Shown here: positions 10,941 through 20,845 of the stretch, piece by piece
How the letters are laid out: each line of letters starts with the position of its first letter
How positions within the stretch are numbered: position 1 is the first letter of the stretch
Assembly: GCA_009767595.1 (NCBI GenBank)
Contig: VSDK01000709.1
Span: forward strand, 218,378-282,377
DNA length: 64,000 nt
From: Symbiodinium kawagutii
Taxonomy: Eukaryota; Sar; Dinophyceae; Suessiales; Symbiodiniaceae
Reading direction: 5' to 3'
The notes under the pieces: generated by a model
Database searches by the model: none
What the model was told of the DNA's origin: nothing
Seen by the model: the letters and a program-made list of their open reading frames with translations, nothing else
Program-made: the position numbers and the translations under genes

Positions 10941-11276
10941 GGAGTTGATTCTCTTCAGAGCAGTTGCGATAATATTTCTTCAATACTTCTTCAATGTTTG
11001 GATGTGTGATTGGAAATTCTGGATGATAACTTTGACGATGGCTACAGCTTTGGCAACACCTTGAAACTTTGGTGAACATACTTGCAGGTGAAGTCCACTC
11101 GGAAAAAAGGAGCGCTTGCTTGTCAGCTGAAGCTTTGCAGTGTACTTCACCATGGTTTCATGTCGTCCGATTTTTTGCATGATCGTTCCGGCGACGAATT
11201 TCGTGTTTGTGGCGATTTTCCGTACAACAAACTATAACGGCCCCATCTCTCATCCCCCCCACACTGCGTAGTGTAG
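10941..11276 (+). repeat. Right terminal repeat B2 of the DIRS-like element
   Basis: This is the second copy of B1 and forms the right end of the element. The last bases, GCGTAGTGTAG, are followed by host sequence TGTTTCGTAGC. The left insertion edge reads GGCATGTTTCAC, so TGTTT occurs at both edges. The hydrolase-helicase frame opens just inside this repeat only by chance. Confidence 0.88.
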
Positions 11277-14200
11277 TGTTTCGTAGCACTCCACAGCCAC
11301 CGCATCACTCGTACTACCTGCATCTCCTCACGGCTTGCCTCAGCAGCTGCCTGCAACTTGAATGTGCTGCCCCAGGCTTCCTCCTCACAGACCCTACTGT
11401 GGTCGATTGCCTGGGCTTGGGTAACAGGCCGCTGGAATTGCAACCATCCCCGCATATCACTGCTTCTTACCCTGGAGTAGACAGCCGAATTGCCTTGTAT
11501 GGTCCTTCCTTAGCACCAGCAGACCAATATATTGATCATGTAGCCGTGACTACGCAGGGACACAATCTGGCTGCCCATGAGTTCACCATTCTCATGGAAA
11601 ACACGCGCGATATCGGTCATACCTGGGCAAGACTCTGTTCTATCCCGCCAGCCCGTGTTTATCACCAAGCTAGTTTAATTCTTGGAAGGGCGCGAACCTT
11701 GCCTGCCCATCGGAGAGAGCCACATTCGCAGTTCCTGATACCAGTCTATTATTACTTCCTCAACGCATCTAATGCAGGTTTCTTACGATTAATGAACACT
11801 ATCTTGCTTGACCATCCGGCCACAGTACCTAACTTGCATAGACCCTCTATGCTTCTGCGTGGATTTTCTGCGGGCAGCTACACGGCGGCCAGCATGGCTA
11901 TCGTACTGCGAGGATTAGCGTGGAATCTCTCTCTCCAGCTCGGAGCATTAGCCTGTGCACCTTGTATCCTCCCCTTTTTGATAGGCCTCTGTCATGAAGA
12001 GGTGAATAATCCCTACGCAAGTGAATCGGCTAGTCGCCCACATCAAGTTCGAGTGATCCACCAGGCTGCTGACAAGCTGTGCTGTTGGCAACCCACCCTT
12101 ATTCCTTCATTCCTGTATGCTGCGCTGAGGCTCACCATGATTGTTGGCACGCCCATGTGGGACAAAGGTAGTCATCACAACTATTGCCACCTGGTAGGAC
12201 AAGCGCTACCCATTGGGCTTCACTCGTTAGGTTGTCTTCTACTTCGGTACCCGCTTCGCCCGCCCCACATCGCTAATGAAGCTGCTTTGCGCCTCCTTTC
12301 CTGGATGCGATTGCAAATGGCGGACACCTTCAAGCCTCTCCTACAGGCCTTGGGACACAGTGATGATGAGTTGCTTGCTCTCGCGAACCAACTCGGCCTC
12401 ACAAAAGGCCTCCCAGCACCATTGCCCAGCCTTGCGGACATGGGGATATTTCTTCTCTCGCATATTAGGGTGGGCCTTACGGTGCACCGAGATGAAAGGA
12501 AGCCTGAACCACTGCTTAAGCCTGCTGACAACATCCCATGGTTAGTGGAACTCGCACGTACGGAGCTTCAGAAAGTCTCATTTCGAGAACTCATTGTTTT
12601 CCTGTATATCTTCTTGCCCAATTATCGTATCAGGCCGTTCATCCTTCCGTGGAAAGCAAAGCTGATGCTTTCTCTATGGTCGGCGTTGTTGCCACAAAAT
12701 TTCCTAAAGGAATGCCAGCTAAGCTTCGTCCGTATGCGCTGGGACCAGAGGATATCCATGAGTACTGCCTCGACTTCCATGATAACTCGGATCTACCTGC
12801 TCTTTTCGCCCTTCCACAGGTCGGCGCTCGTGTCCTCACTGACCTCCCGGAGGCGGATCCAGAGCGAGGCAATCAACGGTATTATCGCCTGTTAGAAGAA
12901 TTTACAACTAATCGTACATCCTTCCAAGCAGGAGCCAATAGCGGCGATGCTGTCCTGGTCACATTCACTGTTCCTTCAGAGTCCACACCGAATGACACAT
13001 ATACAGCACTCTTTCTGGTATTAGAACAAGAACAATACAGAACAAAATCTAATCAGGACCCAGTACTCCGAGCCTTCAACGGCTCACGTGCCTATAGGTG
13101 GAAGGTAGCCCATGTCCTCGCCAGCATGATGTCGGTATCATGGACAGCCCGACTGGGCGCCCGGGATTGCCTGATACACTTGCAGCCCTCACTCTTGAAG
13201 TGGCCATTTGCATCCGCTCTGTTCAGTTGGTTGGCCAAACAACCTTGGGTCATCATTTCATTCAGATGAGTCGAATGTCAGATACGCATAAACCTATCCA
13301 TCTGGGCATCCCCAGGGCGATAGATCACCCTCCCATCGAGAACATGCATTATCGAGAGCTGCTTTCTAGCCTGCATCGTTTGCTCTTGTTTCTCAGTACT
13401 GGTGATATTACGACCCACTTACCTCAAGCCCCTGCCTTTGCGCAACAGCTGTCTGATTTGGCCCAGGAAGATGCAGGGCATCTAATTGCCTCCACCTCTG
13501 CACTTATCTTTGCGTTGCGAGCCCATCGCACTAGCCTTGCTATTGCAGGAGTTTTCGGAGCTGGCAAAACGCTTACATTCACTTATCTATTGGCATGGCT
13601 GTCTCTTACTACCATCCACACTAGAATAGCAGTGCTCTTCCGTGAAAATCCAGCAGGTGAAGCCATCGCACAGAATGTTGACAATCTTTATCTTGCTGAA
13701 CCCCAAAAGCAGTTGATGGTCCGACCTGTGGCGCGCGACCGCTATGTCCCAGGCAGGTATACAATTGATCATCCATCCAACAAGTGCAATCATGCCATCT
13801 CCACAGCAAAGGTTGTACTATGCACTACGGGGACAGCGTATCAGAATGCTCAAAGCCCGCATCCTTGTATTGCCAGTTACCTTCGAGGATGTAATATTCT
13901 TGTCTTGGAAGAGGCACAGCAACTTGGAGAACACAAAGGTACTTATGCGCAATCCCTCACTCGTGGCGATTGCCTCCATGTTCTCACGGGGGATGATAAG
14001 CAAAGTCAAGGGGGCCTGGCAGCCGGAGCCGATGCCGAAGTAGTGCGTGATCGCATTACTGCGTCCAATATTGGCCTCAGAGGACAACATAGATGGTACA
14101 CGCCGGCTACACTTGCCTTAACCCTAGTGCAAGGCACAGAACCGAACAAAGAAAGAAACCTTGACCTAATTTATCGTCAAGCTGCTGCCGTTCAATACAC

Positions 14201-16186
14201 GGCCTTGACTCGCCCCCGGAAGACGACAGGTCCTGCTCGGCTGCTGTCGCACTCCATGACCGTCCCCGACACACAAGGAGTACGTGACCTGCCAGCCAGT
14301 TCTCATCCCCTGCCACCTGCTGACATTCTCCCGGCTGCTGCCCCTGTCCAAGGCCAAGAGGCCGTCCCATCTCCTGTTTTAATTGCTGACAACGCCGTTG
14401 ATGCTACCGTTCGTCTAGCTTTCCCAGCTGAACAGAGTTGGAATCAGATTGAAGTTGACTTAGCATTGGCTCAGCCCTATGGCGCAGATCTTCCCCTGCA
14501 AGCTTACTGGGCACTGTTATGGGCGCTGCAGTATGAACCTCTGTTGAAATATGCTGACACCACTAGCCCTATAGGGGTACTTTTGGTCTTGGGTGTATTC
14601 GCAGCGATGCCAGGGTCTCCACTGCACTTTTTCCTTGCCACTAACTCCCTCAGTGCCAGTGGTCTGAAGGATTGCCACCACTGGTCGCTAATTCTGCCCA
14701 CGAGCTCGCGCGTCCCAACTCCTATATATGAGCCAGTAATAGCAGTACAGTACCCTATGCTTTGCTCCTTTGGCCTCGGTGAATGGCGCATTGGCGCTGG
14801 CGCACGTAGGACCAACTATAGTGTCCCGACGGGTTTCAGGTACATCCACTGGGATCACGAAGTTAGTCATGCCCCAGTTAAATCAGATCAAGAGAAGATC
14901 AATGAACTCGTCGCCCAGTTGGTATGGAAAGAAGTCATGAAGTTCACCACACACATACCGGCCTACGACCTAAATGCCAGGGGTGCCCATACTGGATTAC
15001 TGGCACTCACTAACATCGGTGGACTCAAAGGCTTTTTGGCAGATGCTCCCACCCCTCTCCTTCCTAATCGTATTCCTGTTCCGTTCAAAGTTGACACAGT
15101 GGTCACGCTGGCGGGCGCCACCTGTTACCATGCCCTAGTCTTCCAAACAGGGGTCAGTTTCTTGAGCGGACAGTCTGATTACACAGATTTTGCCAATCGT
15201 GAAGCATATACTCGAGCGACCGTGGGCTTCACACGTGCCCAAACCGTGACAACCATCGTTAGTCCCCTGGATATGCGTGGCTTGCCGGGCTGCGCAACGG
15301 TGTTGGCAACTCTCATGTATGGAGTGGCTTTTATTAAGTCTGAATATGATCACTTCTATCGCGCGAACGGAGGCCTGTCCAATGACGTGCTCTCCTTGGA
15401 GGACATGCGACTCCGCCTGACCGGTATCTACCTCAGTCATGACAAGGAATCTCCTTTCCCCCTTGCTTTGGCAGTCAAATATAAAGTGAAACATCGGGGC
15501 CAGGTCATTAGCCGCACAGATCGCCTCCATCTTATGCTTGCCTTGGCAAGGAATGTCGATAGATCCTCATTTAGATGGCCACGACAGAAGGAGTTTTATC
15601 CAGGCGGCCTTGACTCCCCGTTAGTATGGGCCTACAGCACCGACAATACACGCAAACCCCATTGGATTGTGGTCCCGGAGTCGCCTAAGAAGTGGTGGTT
15701 GTGGAACCAGAAGTACGATATTTGGCTGGATAATGCCAATACGCATCCGAGTGCTGAGTGGTGGTCGCTTCACTACATCCACTTTTATGATTCTTGGCGT
15801 TTGACCCCTGAACATGCTGACCACATTCATATCACACAGCGCCCGGTGCGCGCGCGCGCGCGCTTACTGAACACATCCCCCAATGGTCCGCGGACCAGGA
15901 TGAGAAAACAGCAGCCAGGACTTGGCGCAAGCGCACTCCGACTGACACTGCCTCCACGCCTTCTTCGGCAGCCAAAGCCCGAGTTGCTCCACCCACAGTT
16001 GAGAAGTGGGTTCCCTCCAGAGTCAGAGAGCCCCAAACGGCCTCTTATGCTGCTGCAGCCAAGGCTGCATATGATGCGCTTCTGGAGCTTTCAAGGGTGG
16101 CTGAACCCTCCATCGTTAACAAGCAGCTGCATAAGGTCGCCCAAGCCTTCCCACTGAAAGGACTTGTGAACGTCGACTGGCCATGA
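11277..16186 (+). pseudogene. Alpha/beta-hydrolase-like region fused to SF1 helicase, three -1 frameshifts
   Basis: About 1,640 codons run across four frames: 11277 to ~12640, ~12640 to ~13155, ~13155 to ~15860 and ~15866 to 16186. The N-terminal part carries a nucleophile-elbow-like GFSAGSY (Ser codon 11867), a possible acid in HQAADKLC (Asp codon 12071) and a possible His in KGSHHNYCHL. These suggest an alpha/beta-hydrolase fold. The C-terminal part is a superfamily 1 helicase: Walker A GVFGAGKT (13548-13571), Walker B-like LVLEEAQQ, motif III LTGDDKQSQ and motif VI VGFTRAQ (about 15223-15243). After the GC run at 15848 a more protein-like frame continues to a TGA at 16184-16186. The DIRS-like element is inserted at its probable ATG. 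I know no named family with this architecture. It could be a mobile-element protein. Confidence 0.6.
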
Positions 16187-16323
16187 GCGAGATTGCAAAT
16201 CGACATAGGTCACTTTGCCAAATGTTACAGTGCCTTCGCTAAACGATACTTGATGGAGTCGTTGCTCACTATAATGGTTCCTTTACCACTATTCTGCCTA
16301 AACTACAGGAGTTAAAATGGGAT

Positions 16324-17517
16324 TTGCTACAACGGCAGACGAAAAGCATGGCGCAGGTCCTTGCCACACTGTTCCAATGTCTCCCTGACAATCATTCTAC
16401 TTTCCAAGGATCCAGCCCCGGCGAAGGATATCGGCGCTTCCAACACCAAGATTTTTTGGAGAAATCGCTGCTAGTGGCTACTCTCTCGTCGTTCAACCAT
16501 GTTAAACGGCGTCAAGACACTGACGTGGATGTTCCACCCCCGGCAGTATCTAATTTTGCACATATTCTGCATGATCGCTCCAGAGAAAAGAACACGGAGC
16601 GCACGAAAGAAGTAAAGCGGCGGCTCGGCCTGCCCTGGGACAATTTGATGGTTTACGTCCCAGTGCGAATGATCCCAGAAATTGCAAAGTACATGCATGA
16701 CCTTCCAGGGACGGATGTCCGAGACTTTCAGCAGGTCATATCGCTTCCTCAGCCCGAGGGCGACCCAGTGCCCAAAGTCCCCGAAAGCAGGCTTCCTCGC
16801 CCTACTCCACAGCCTCCGCAAACACCCGTGACTGATCAAGCTTGTGGATCAGGTCTCATCATACTTCCGTACTTGCACTCGCTCAGCATTGCCAAGAACG
16901 CCGTTAACGCCAAAATCGAAATTAAGTTACCAAGATCTCGCCCTTCATCATCTGGTGAGGTTGCTTCCTCGACCCCCCTTCATCAACCACCGCGTCCATT
17001 TCCTCAGTGCCAAGCAGAATCTATCTTGGGGCAAGCTCATGCAGCTAACTTTGCAGCAGCATCAGCGGAGGCGCTGCGCAGTGACTTTTTTGCCATCTCT
17101 CCGTGCCCAGACGAAACCACTATCAATGACGTTTTTCCCATGTCCGTCTGGCGCCCAAAGGGCTCGGTGCCCTCCTTACCCCCTGACTCATTAGCTGCTT
17201 ATTATCGCGGGGAAGCTAAAGCTGATGAAGGGATCAGTGTCGTCACTTTCAGCACCCAGGAATGGATTCAGCGATATATCAGCGTGTCAGAACAATGGTG
17301 GCCACAAGTTCAGTTCCAAAGCCCTCACCAAGTTAACCTTGCTGGTTTACGAGATCTCGTTCAGAGGCAACAAGTGCATCATACACCTGCTGCAGGCTCT
17401 GGCCCGGCCACTCGTCCTCGCAGCCGAACACCTGCTGAGCAGCAGTCCCAATCGTCACAATCGTCTCATAGAACCTCCGGGAGGAGGCGAGATGCACGGC
17501 CCTTTCCTCACCAGTAA
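16324..17517 (+). CDS. Unknown 397-codon protein following the helicase
   Basis: An open frame ends with TAA-type termination at 17515-17517; the first ATG in frame is 16348. It lies 138 bp after the helicase stop, on the same strand. Visible features are a basic patch (KNTERTKEVKRR), Pro-rich linkers around PRPTPQPPQTP, a Trp-containing segment near EQWWPQVQF, and an Arg/Ser/Gln-rich tail (RPRSRTPAEQQSQSSQSS). There are no membrane segments and no motif I recognise. Its length and spacing suggest that it is the second protein of the same unit as the hydrolase-helicase. Confidence 0.45.
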   Translation: MLQRQTKSMAQVLATLFQCLPDNHSTFQGSSPGEGYRRFQHQDFLEKSLLVATLSSFNHVKRRQDTDVDVPPPAVSNFAHILHDRSREKNTERTKEVKRRLGLPWDNLMVYVPVRMIPEIAKYMHDLPGTDVRDFQQVISLPQPEGDPVPKVPESRLPRPTPQPPQTPVTDQACGSGLIILPYLHSLSIAKNAVNAKIEIKLPRSRPSSSGEVASSTPLHQPPRPFPQCQAESILGQAHAANFAAASAEALRSDFFAISPCPDETTINDVFPMSVWRPKGSVPSLPPDSLAAYYRGEAKADEGISVVTFSTQEWIQRYISVSEQWWPQVQFQSPHQVNLAGLRDLVQRQQVHHTPAAGSGPATRPRSRTPAEQQSQSSQSSHRTSGRRRDARPFPHQ

Positions 17518-17574
17518 TGAGGCCATAGATTCCATATCTAACGGGGCGTGCTTCTCTTCAGTTGTCTAGTTCGG

Positions 17575-17860
17575 CACCCTCATTCATTTTCTTCTTGCCC
17601 TCTCCTTCCTTCCCCCCTCCTTCTTGTCTTGTCTTTGCTTCCTCCACACACGGGCCTCCGGCCCATGCGTGTTGGTTGCTTTCCCTTCTGTCCCCCCCCC
17701 TCCCCCCCCCCTTCCTCTCTTGTTTCCTCGCTTTCCTTCCGTCTCTTTCGCCCTTTCGCCCCCTTTCACCTGCTTCCTCCGTTCAAAGGCCTCCGGCCGG
17801 TGAGCGTTTGGTTGCACTCTGTCTGCCTCCTTCCTTCTCCGCAGCTTTTCCGCAGCTGTT
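17575..17860 (+). repeat. Polypyrimidine tract with two GGCCTCCGGCC boxes
   Basis: About 285 bp is almost wholly C and T on the + strand, including C runs near 17692-17710. It is broken by two similar boxes, GGGCCTCCGGCCCATGCG near 17650 and AGGCCTCCGGCCGGTGAGCG near 17787. The latter are the start of an imperfect duplication about 140 bp apart. Such mirror-prone pyrimidine DNA can form triplexes. Open frames here are Ser/Pro/Leu-rich artefacts. Confidence 0.7.
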
Positions 17861-17875
17861 TACCTAGCCCTTCAG

Positions 17876-18409
17876 GCTACAGGCGCACATGGCGTTGCGG
17901 TGCTGCCTGGCGGACTGGCTTATGTCTTCTGGCACTGTATGAGTGTTACATTTTTCTCGCAGCTTGAATGCCCCTGGTTGACCGCAGCAGTCGTCAGTGA
18001 TTACGCTGCGGACCTTCTCTGGCCATCAGCACGTCGGCAGTTCAGACACTCGCAATTCAGCTTTCAGCTCACAGTGAGGCCAGGTGCATCTCAGATTTCG
18101 GAGTGCCATAAACCTCTGTTGCGATGATCCAGCAGACCTTTCTACTCACGTCGCTACGATCTTGCAGCGGCTTGCACTACGGATTCTGTGATGCAATGTA
18201 TTCTTTTTTCAGCTTCAGCTGCACTTCAGGAGCTATTCTTAACGACAATGCTCACAACCTGCCAATTGGCCTGGGAGTACTTGGGCTAGTTTTTCACGCT
18301 GCCTTGGTACAGTGATTTGTCCTTACTAACTACTCATTCTTTGCCTGTCGATGTATTGCCTTCTGCCAGTACTACTCGTGGAGGCAGTGAAGCTACGGTG
18401 GTGTTTGGG
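17876..18409. other. No gene recognised
   Basis: Mixed-composition sequence follows the pyrimidine tract. Short open frames exist on both strands, but none has a known motif or convincing splice context. It may be 3' sequence of the unit ending at 17517. Confidence 0.4.
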
Positions 18410-18505
18410 CGGTGGCTTGACAAGCTCTGTGCCCTGAAGGACGACTGGCTTTCGCTCTGCGTTTGCCCTTTGTCCTTCGGGCACGGTGCTTGACGCTGCT
18501 GCTCC
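18410..18505 (+). repeat. Dispersed repeat family 2, copy 1
   Basis: A ~95-bp segment begins GGCTTGACAAGCTCTGTGCC, continues GAAGGACGACTGG, and ends GCACGGTGCTTGACGCTGCT. Related copies occur at 20176-20270 on the opposite strand and at 23195-23270. The last part recurs again at 23467-23490. The family is unnamed to me; it may be a fragment of a longer transposon. Confidence 0.65.
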
Positions 18506-18757
18506 TTTTCTTCTTCTGCTACCTCACTTCTCACTACTTTGCTTTTTCGGCTACCATGGTTCGTGGGTTGATGCAGATGACTCTCGCTTACCATTTGCCG
18601 TCTCGGTTTTTATGCAACTCATTCGAATGGAGACGCAATGGCAGGTCACTTTCTTTTTTAGTCACAGAACCTTTGACACTGCCCGCATTATTGCGATGCT
18701 CAAGGCTCGCGCTCTTGTGAATGGTGCCATTGGCAGAGGCGACGGAATGTATACATC

Positions 18758-19005
18758 TTCGAAGTAAGGTGGCATTTCTTTTCTGCTGTGAACTTTACTG
18801 GTATTTCCTTCGAATGAATTTTCAACGGACCGTTTATTGCTGGTTTTGCGCTGACTTCACTCTGAGCCGCCGGTTTTCTGTATAGCTTCTACGTCTCACT
18901 GCAGATGTGTTAATGCGCCCTCTTAGATTGGGATCTTTGAGTTTCTTGTAGTTTCGACCTGTGACCGCTGCCACAGTGCACAAGCGGCGCCCTAGAGGAA
19001 AAAAA
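18758..19005 (+). repeat. SINE-like dispersed repeat family 1, copy 1
   Basis: The copy starts CTTCGAAGTAAGGTGG, passes through GATTGGGATCTTTGAG, and ends with a conserved core (GTGACCGCTGCCACAGTGCA then CAAGCGGCGCCCT, 18961-18993) and a short A-rich tail. Constant 3' ends, variable 5' ends and an A tail are what truncated retroposons leave. No tRNA-like A and B boxes are evident. Confidence 0.68.
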
Positions 19006-19019
19006 GACATATTTGACGA

Positions 19020-19490
19020 AAATCATGGTTTCCCTCCCTGAGATGTCCACGTCGGTGTGTCCAAGGCAGCGACAGCCTGCTCTGGGTTAACAAAGACAGT
19101 ATCAGCCGAGAACAGTTCCACCAGCTTGCTATTGATGGCATCTTCAATTCAAGGCCTTAAAAGGGGTAACCACACCGTGCCAAGACTTCCATGGAAGTGA
19201 GACATGAGTTTCTTCGGGGTTACAGGTCCCAATTGCTGGGTACGTAATTGTCGATGCGATCACTATGAAACGTGGAAGGTTGGTCGGACGCCCTCCTTGG
19301 TGAAGATTCGGAGCTCTCACTTCTACATGCAGGGTGGTGGGAGTTAATCGTCCTGCAAGGAGCTTAAGCACCTTGCTGGCCAATGAGCTCGAGCCAACAA
19401 GTTTGGGAGTGCAGGGAAATCTAGTTGCTACCTTTCAGATCTTAATTTTGCGATGGTCGTTGGGGCAGAGCATGACTCCTTGCACTCCAC
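19020..19490. other. No gene recognised between retroposon copies
   Basis: Unique-looking sequence lies between repeat copies 1 and 2. Short frames occur on both strands without motifs. The first 19 bases after the copy 1 A-tail (GACATATTTGACGAAAATC, 19006-19024) recur at 724-742. Confidence 0.4.
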
Positions 19491-19492
19491 TT

Positions 19493-19667
19493 TCGAAGTA
19501 AGGTGGATTTTCTTTTGTCGCACTCTGAGTTTTCTTCCGGCTTTCTGCAGTTTTTTCGTCTTACTGGAAACTTGTTAAGGTATTCTCATTGATTGGGATC
19601 TTTGAGTGCTTTGTAGTGGAAATATGTGACCGCTGCCACAGTGCACAAGCGGCGCCCTCGAGGAAAA
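19493..19667 (+). repeat. SINE-like dispersed repeat family 1, copy 2
   Basis: It shares TTTCGAAGTAAGGTGG at its start, GATTGGGATCTTTGAG in the middle, and the 3' core at 19626-19658 followed by GAGGAAAAAA. It is about 70 bp shorter than copy 1 in the middle. Confidence 0.68.
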
Positions 19668-20175
19668 AATCTGATATCCGGGACCTCTGCTCTTCCTACT
19701 CAAGGAATTGTGGAGTAGGGATCTGTATCATGTCCTTCCTCCTTGACAATCAGATTCTTGCGTGAAAAAAAAGTTTCCTCATTTTACAACCACCGTTGTC
19801 TCTCTGAATCGTGTGCAGTGTCCCATGAAGAGTAACCAACCTCCGTGCTTCCTTTCATTTGGTGTGCAATATTGAACTGACGTGAAAACATTCTGTCAAT
19901 CAGTTCTATCTATTTCTCTCTCGCGCAGCAGTTGAAGTTTTTGTGTTTGTTATAGCGCTCTGAAAAAAAAACAAATTATGGGGCCAAGTCAAACCCTTGC
20001 AGATGCTGAAACAAACTCTTCTTGCACAAAAGAAAGTCCGACGTGTTCCAAGTTGTACAAATGCAGAAGTTTGTTCAGAACATTGCGTTGGAGTGCCGTT
20101 TGAGGCATCATCATCTTGCCTTTCCACACTGCTCATCTTCTAAGAAAGGCAGCTGGCTGTCAATCCCGTGGCGGC
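19668..20175. other. No gene recognised
   Basis: AT-leaning sequence with short A runs (near 19765 and 19962). No coding or RNA feature can be supported. Confidence 0.4.
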
Positions 20176-20270
20176 AAGGCAGCACCGTTCAACACCTCGC
20201 CTGAAGGACGAGGGCAAGGCAAAGCGAAAGCCAAACCTTCTTTTTCAAAGGACAGAGCTCGTCAAGACAC
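20176..20270 (-). repeat. Dispersed repeat family 2, inverted copy
   Basis: Read on the - strand, this stretch gives CTTGACGAGCTCTGTCC, then GGCTTTCGCTTTGCC and finally AACGGTGCTGCC. It follows the 18410-18505 sequence in order across its length. The opposite orientation shows that the family moves or rearranges and is not one tandem array. Confidence 0.6.
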
Positions 20271-20845
20271 AGCCGCTGCAAGAAACAACGAAAATTTAGG
20301 TGCCCTCTCACCAAGGAAACGAGCGCATTAGCCGTTCCACTGCTGGAAGATCCCTGTTGCGGAGTTTTGGGAGCATTGTCAGGTTTAAGAAGTCTTGGAG
20401 AAGTGACATGCACTGCCGGTGAACTGCCGTATGTCTTCGAAAAACTCGTGTTGTTTTGGTTCTAGAATTTGGTCCTCCATTTTGTTCCAGGGCTGACAGT
20501 GCAAGTGGAAGGAAAGGCTTCGCTCTATTTTGGAATTCTTAGCAGGTCCATTGCAATTTTCCGTGTATGCGAAGGAAGCGGCGCAAGTCTCCAGCAAATT
20601 TGCTTTTTGGGGTCCCGAAATCAGAACCGCCAGATGTTGATTGGTGCTGGCTTTTTCTTGCAAGCTGATGTGCCGGTTGGTAATATGGCAAATTCTTGCA
20701 AGTTGATGCGCCAGGTCGCTGTAATTTGGAAGGGTATGATTTCATGGTCTGGTTGTGTGGAATCTGCCTGTCGGCTAGCCTTCAAAGCTAGCAGCCTTTT
20801 GCTGCTCAAGAGGTTCAAGTCCTGTTGATGCTTTGAACAATGCCT

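Larger units (their letters stand above)
2792..11276 (+). mobile_element. DIRS-like tyrosine-recombinase retrotransposon with split direct repeats
   Basis: The element is about 8.5 kb. Its ends are defined by repeat logic. A1 (2792-3165) recurs as A2 (10481-10854), and B1 (10145-10480) recurs as B2 (10941-11276). B1 and A2 abut, recreating the joined ends expected of a circular intermediate. This A1-genes-B1-A2-B2 layout is typical of PAT/Ngaro-type DIRS retrotransposons. Coding order is tyrosine recombinase, Gag-like, cytosine-methyltransferase-like, reverse transcriptase, RNase H. Classical DIRS elements have Gag first, recombinase last and an adenine-type methyltransferase, so this order is unusual. 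Repeat copies look identical, implying recent insertion. There is no target duplication beyond a short shared TGTTT/GTTT. The coding frames contain two -1 frameshifts, and possibly a third at the Gag start. Confidence 0.82.

Noticed and set aside
11207..11276. Upstream extension of the hydrolase-helicase frame into the DIRS repeat
   Set aside because: These bases belong to terminal repeat B2 and are duplicated at 10411-10480; the frame is open there by chance.
17548..17867. Ser/Pro/Leu-rich + frames and a Glu/Arg-rich - frame
   Set aside because: Artefacts of the polypyrimidine tract.
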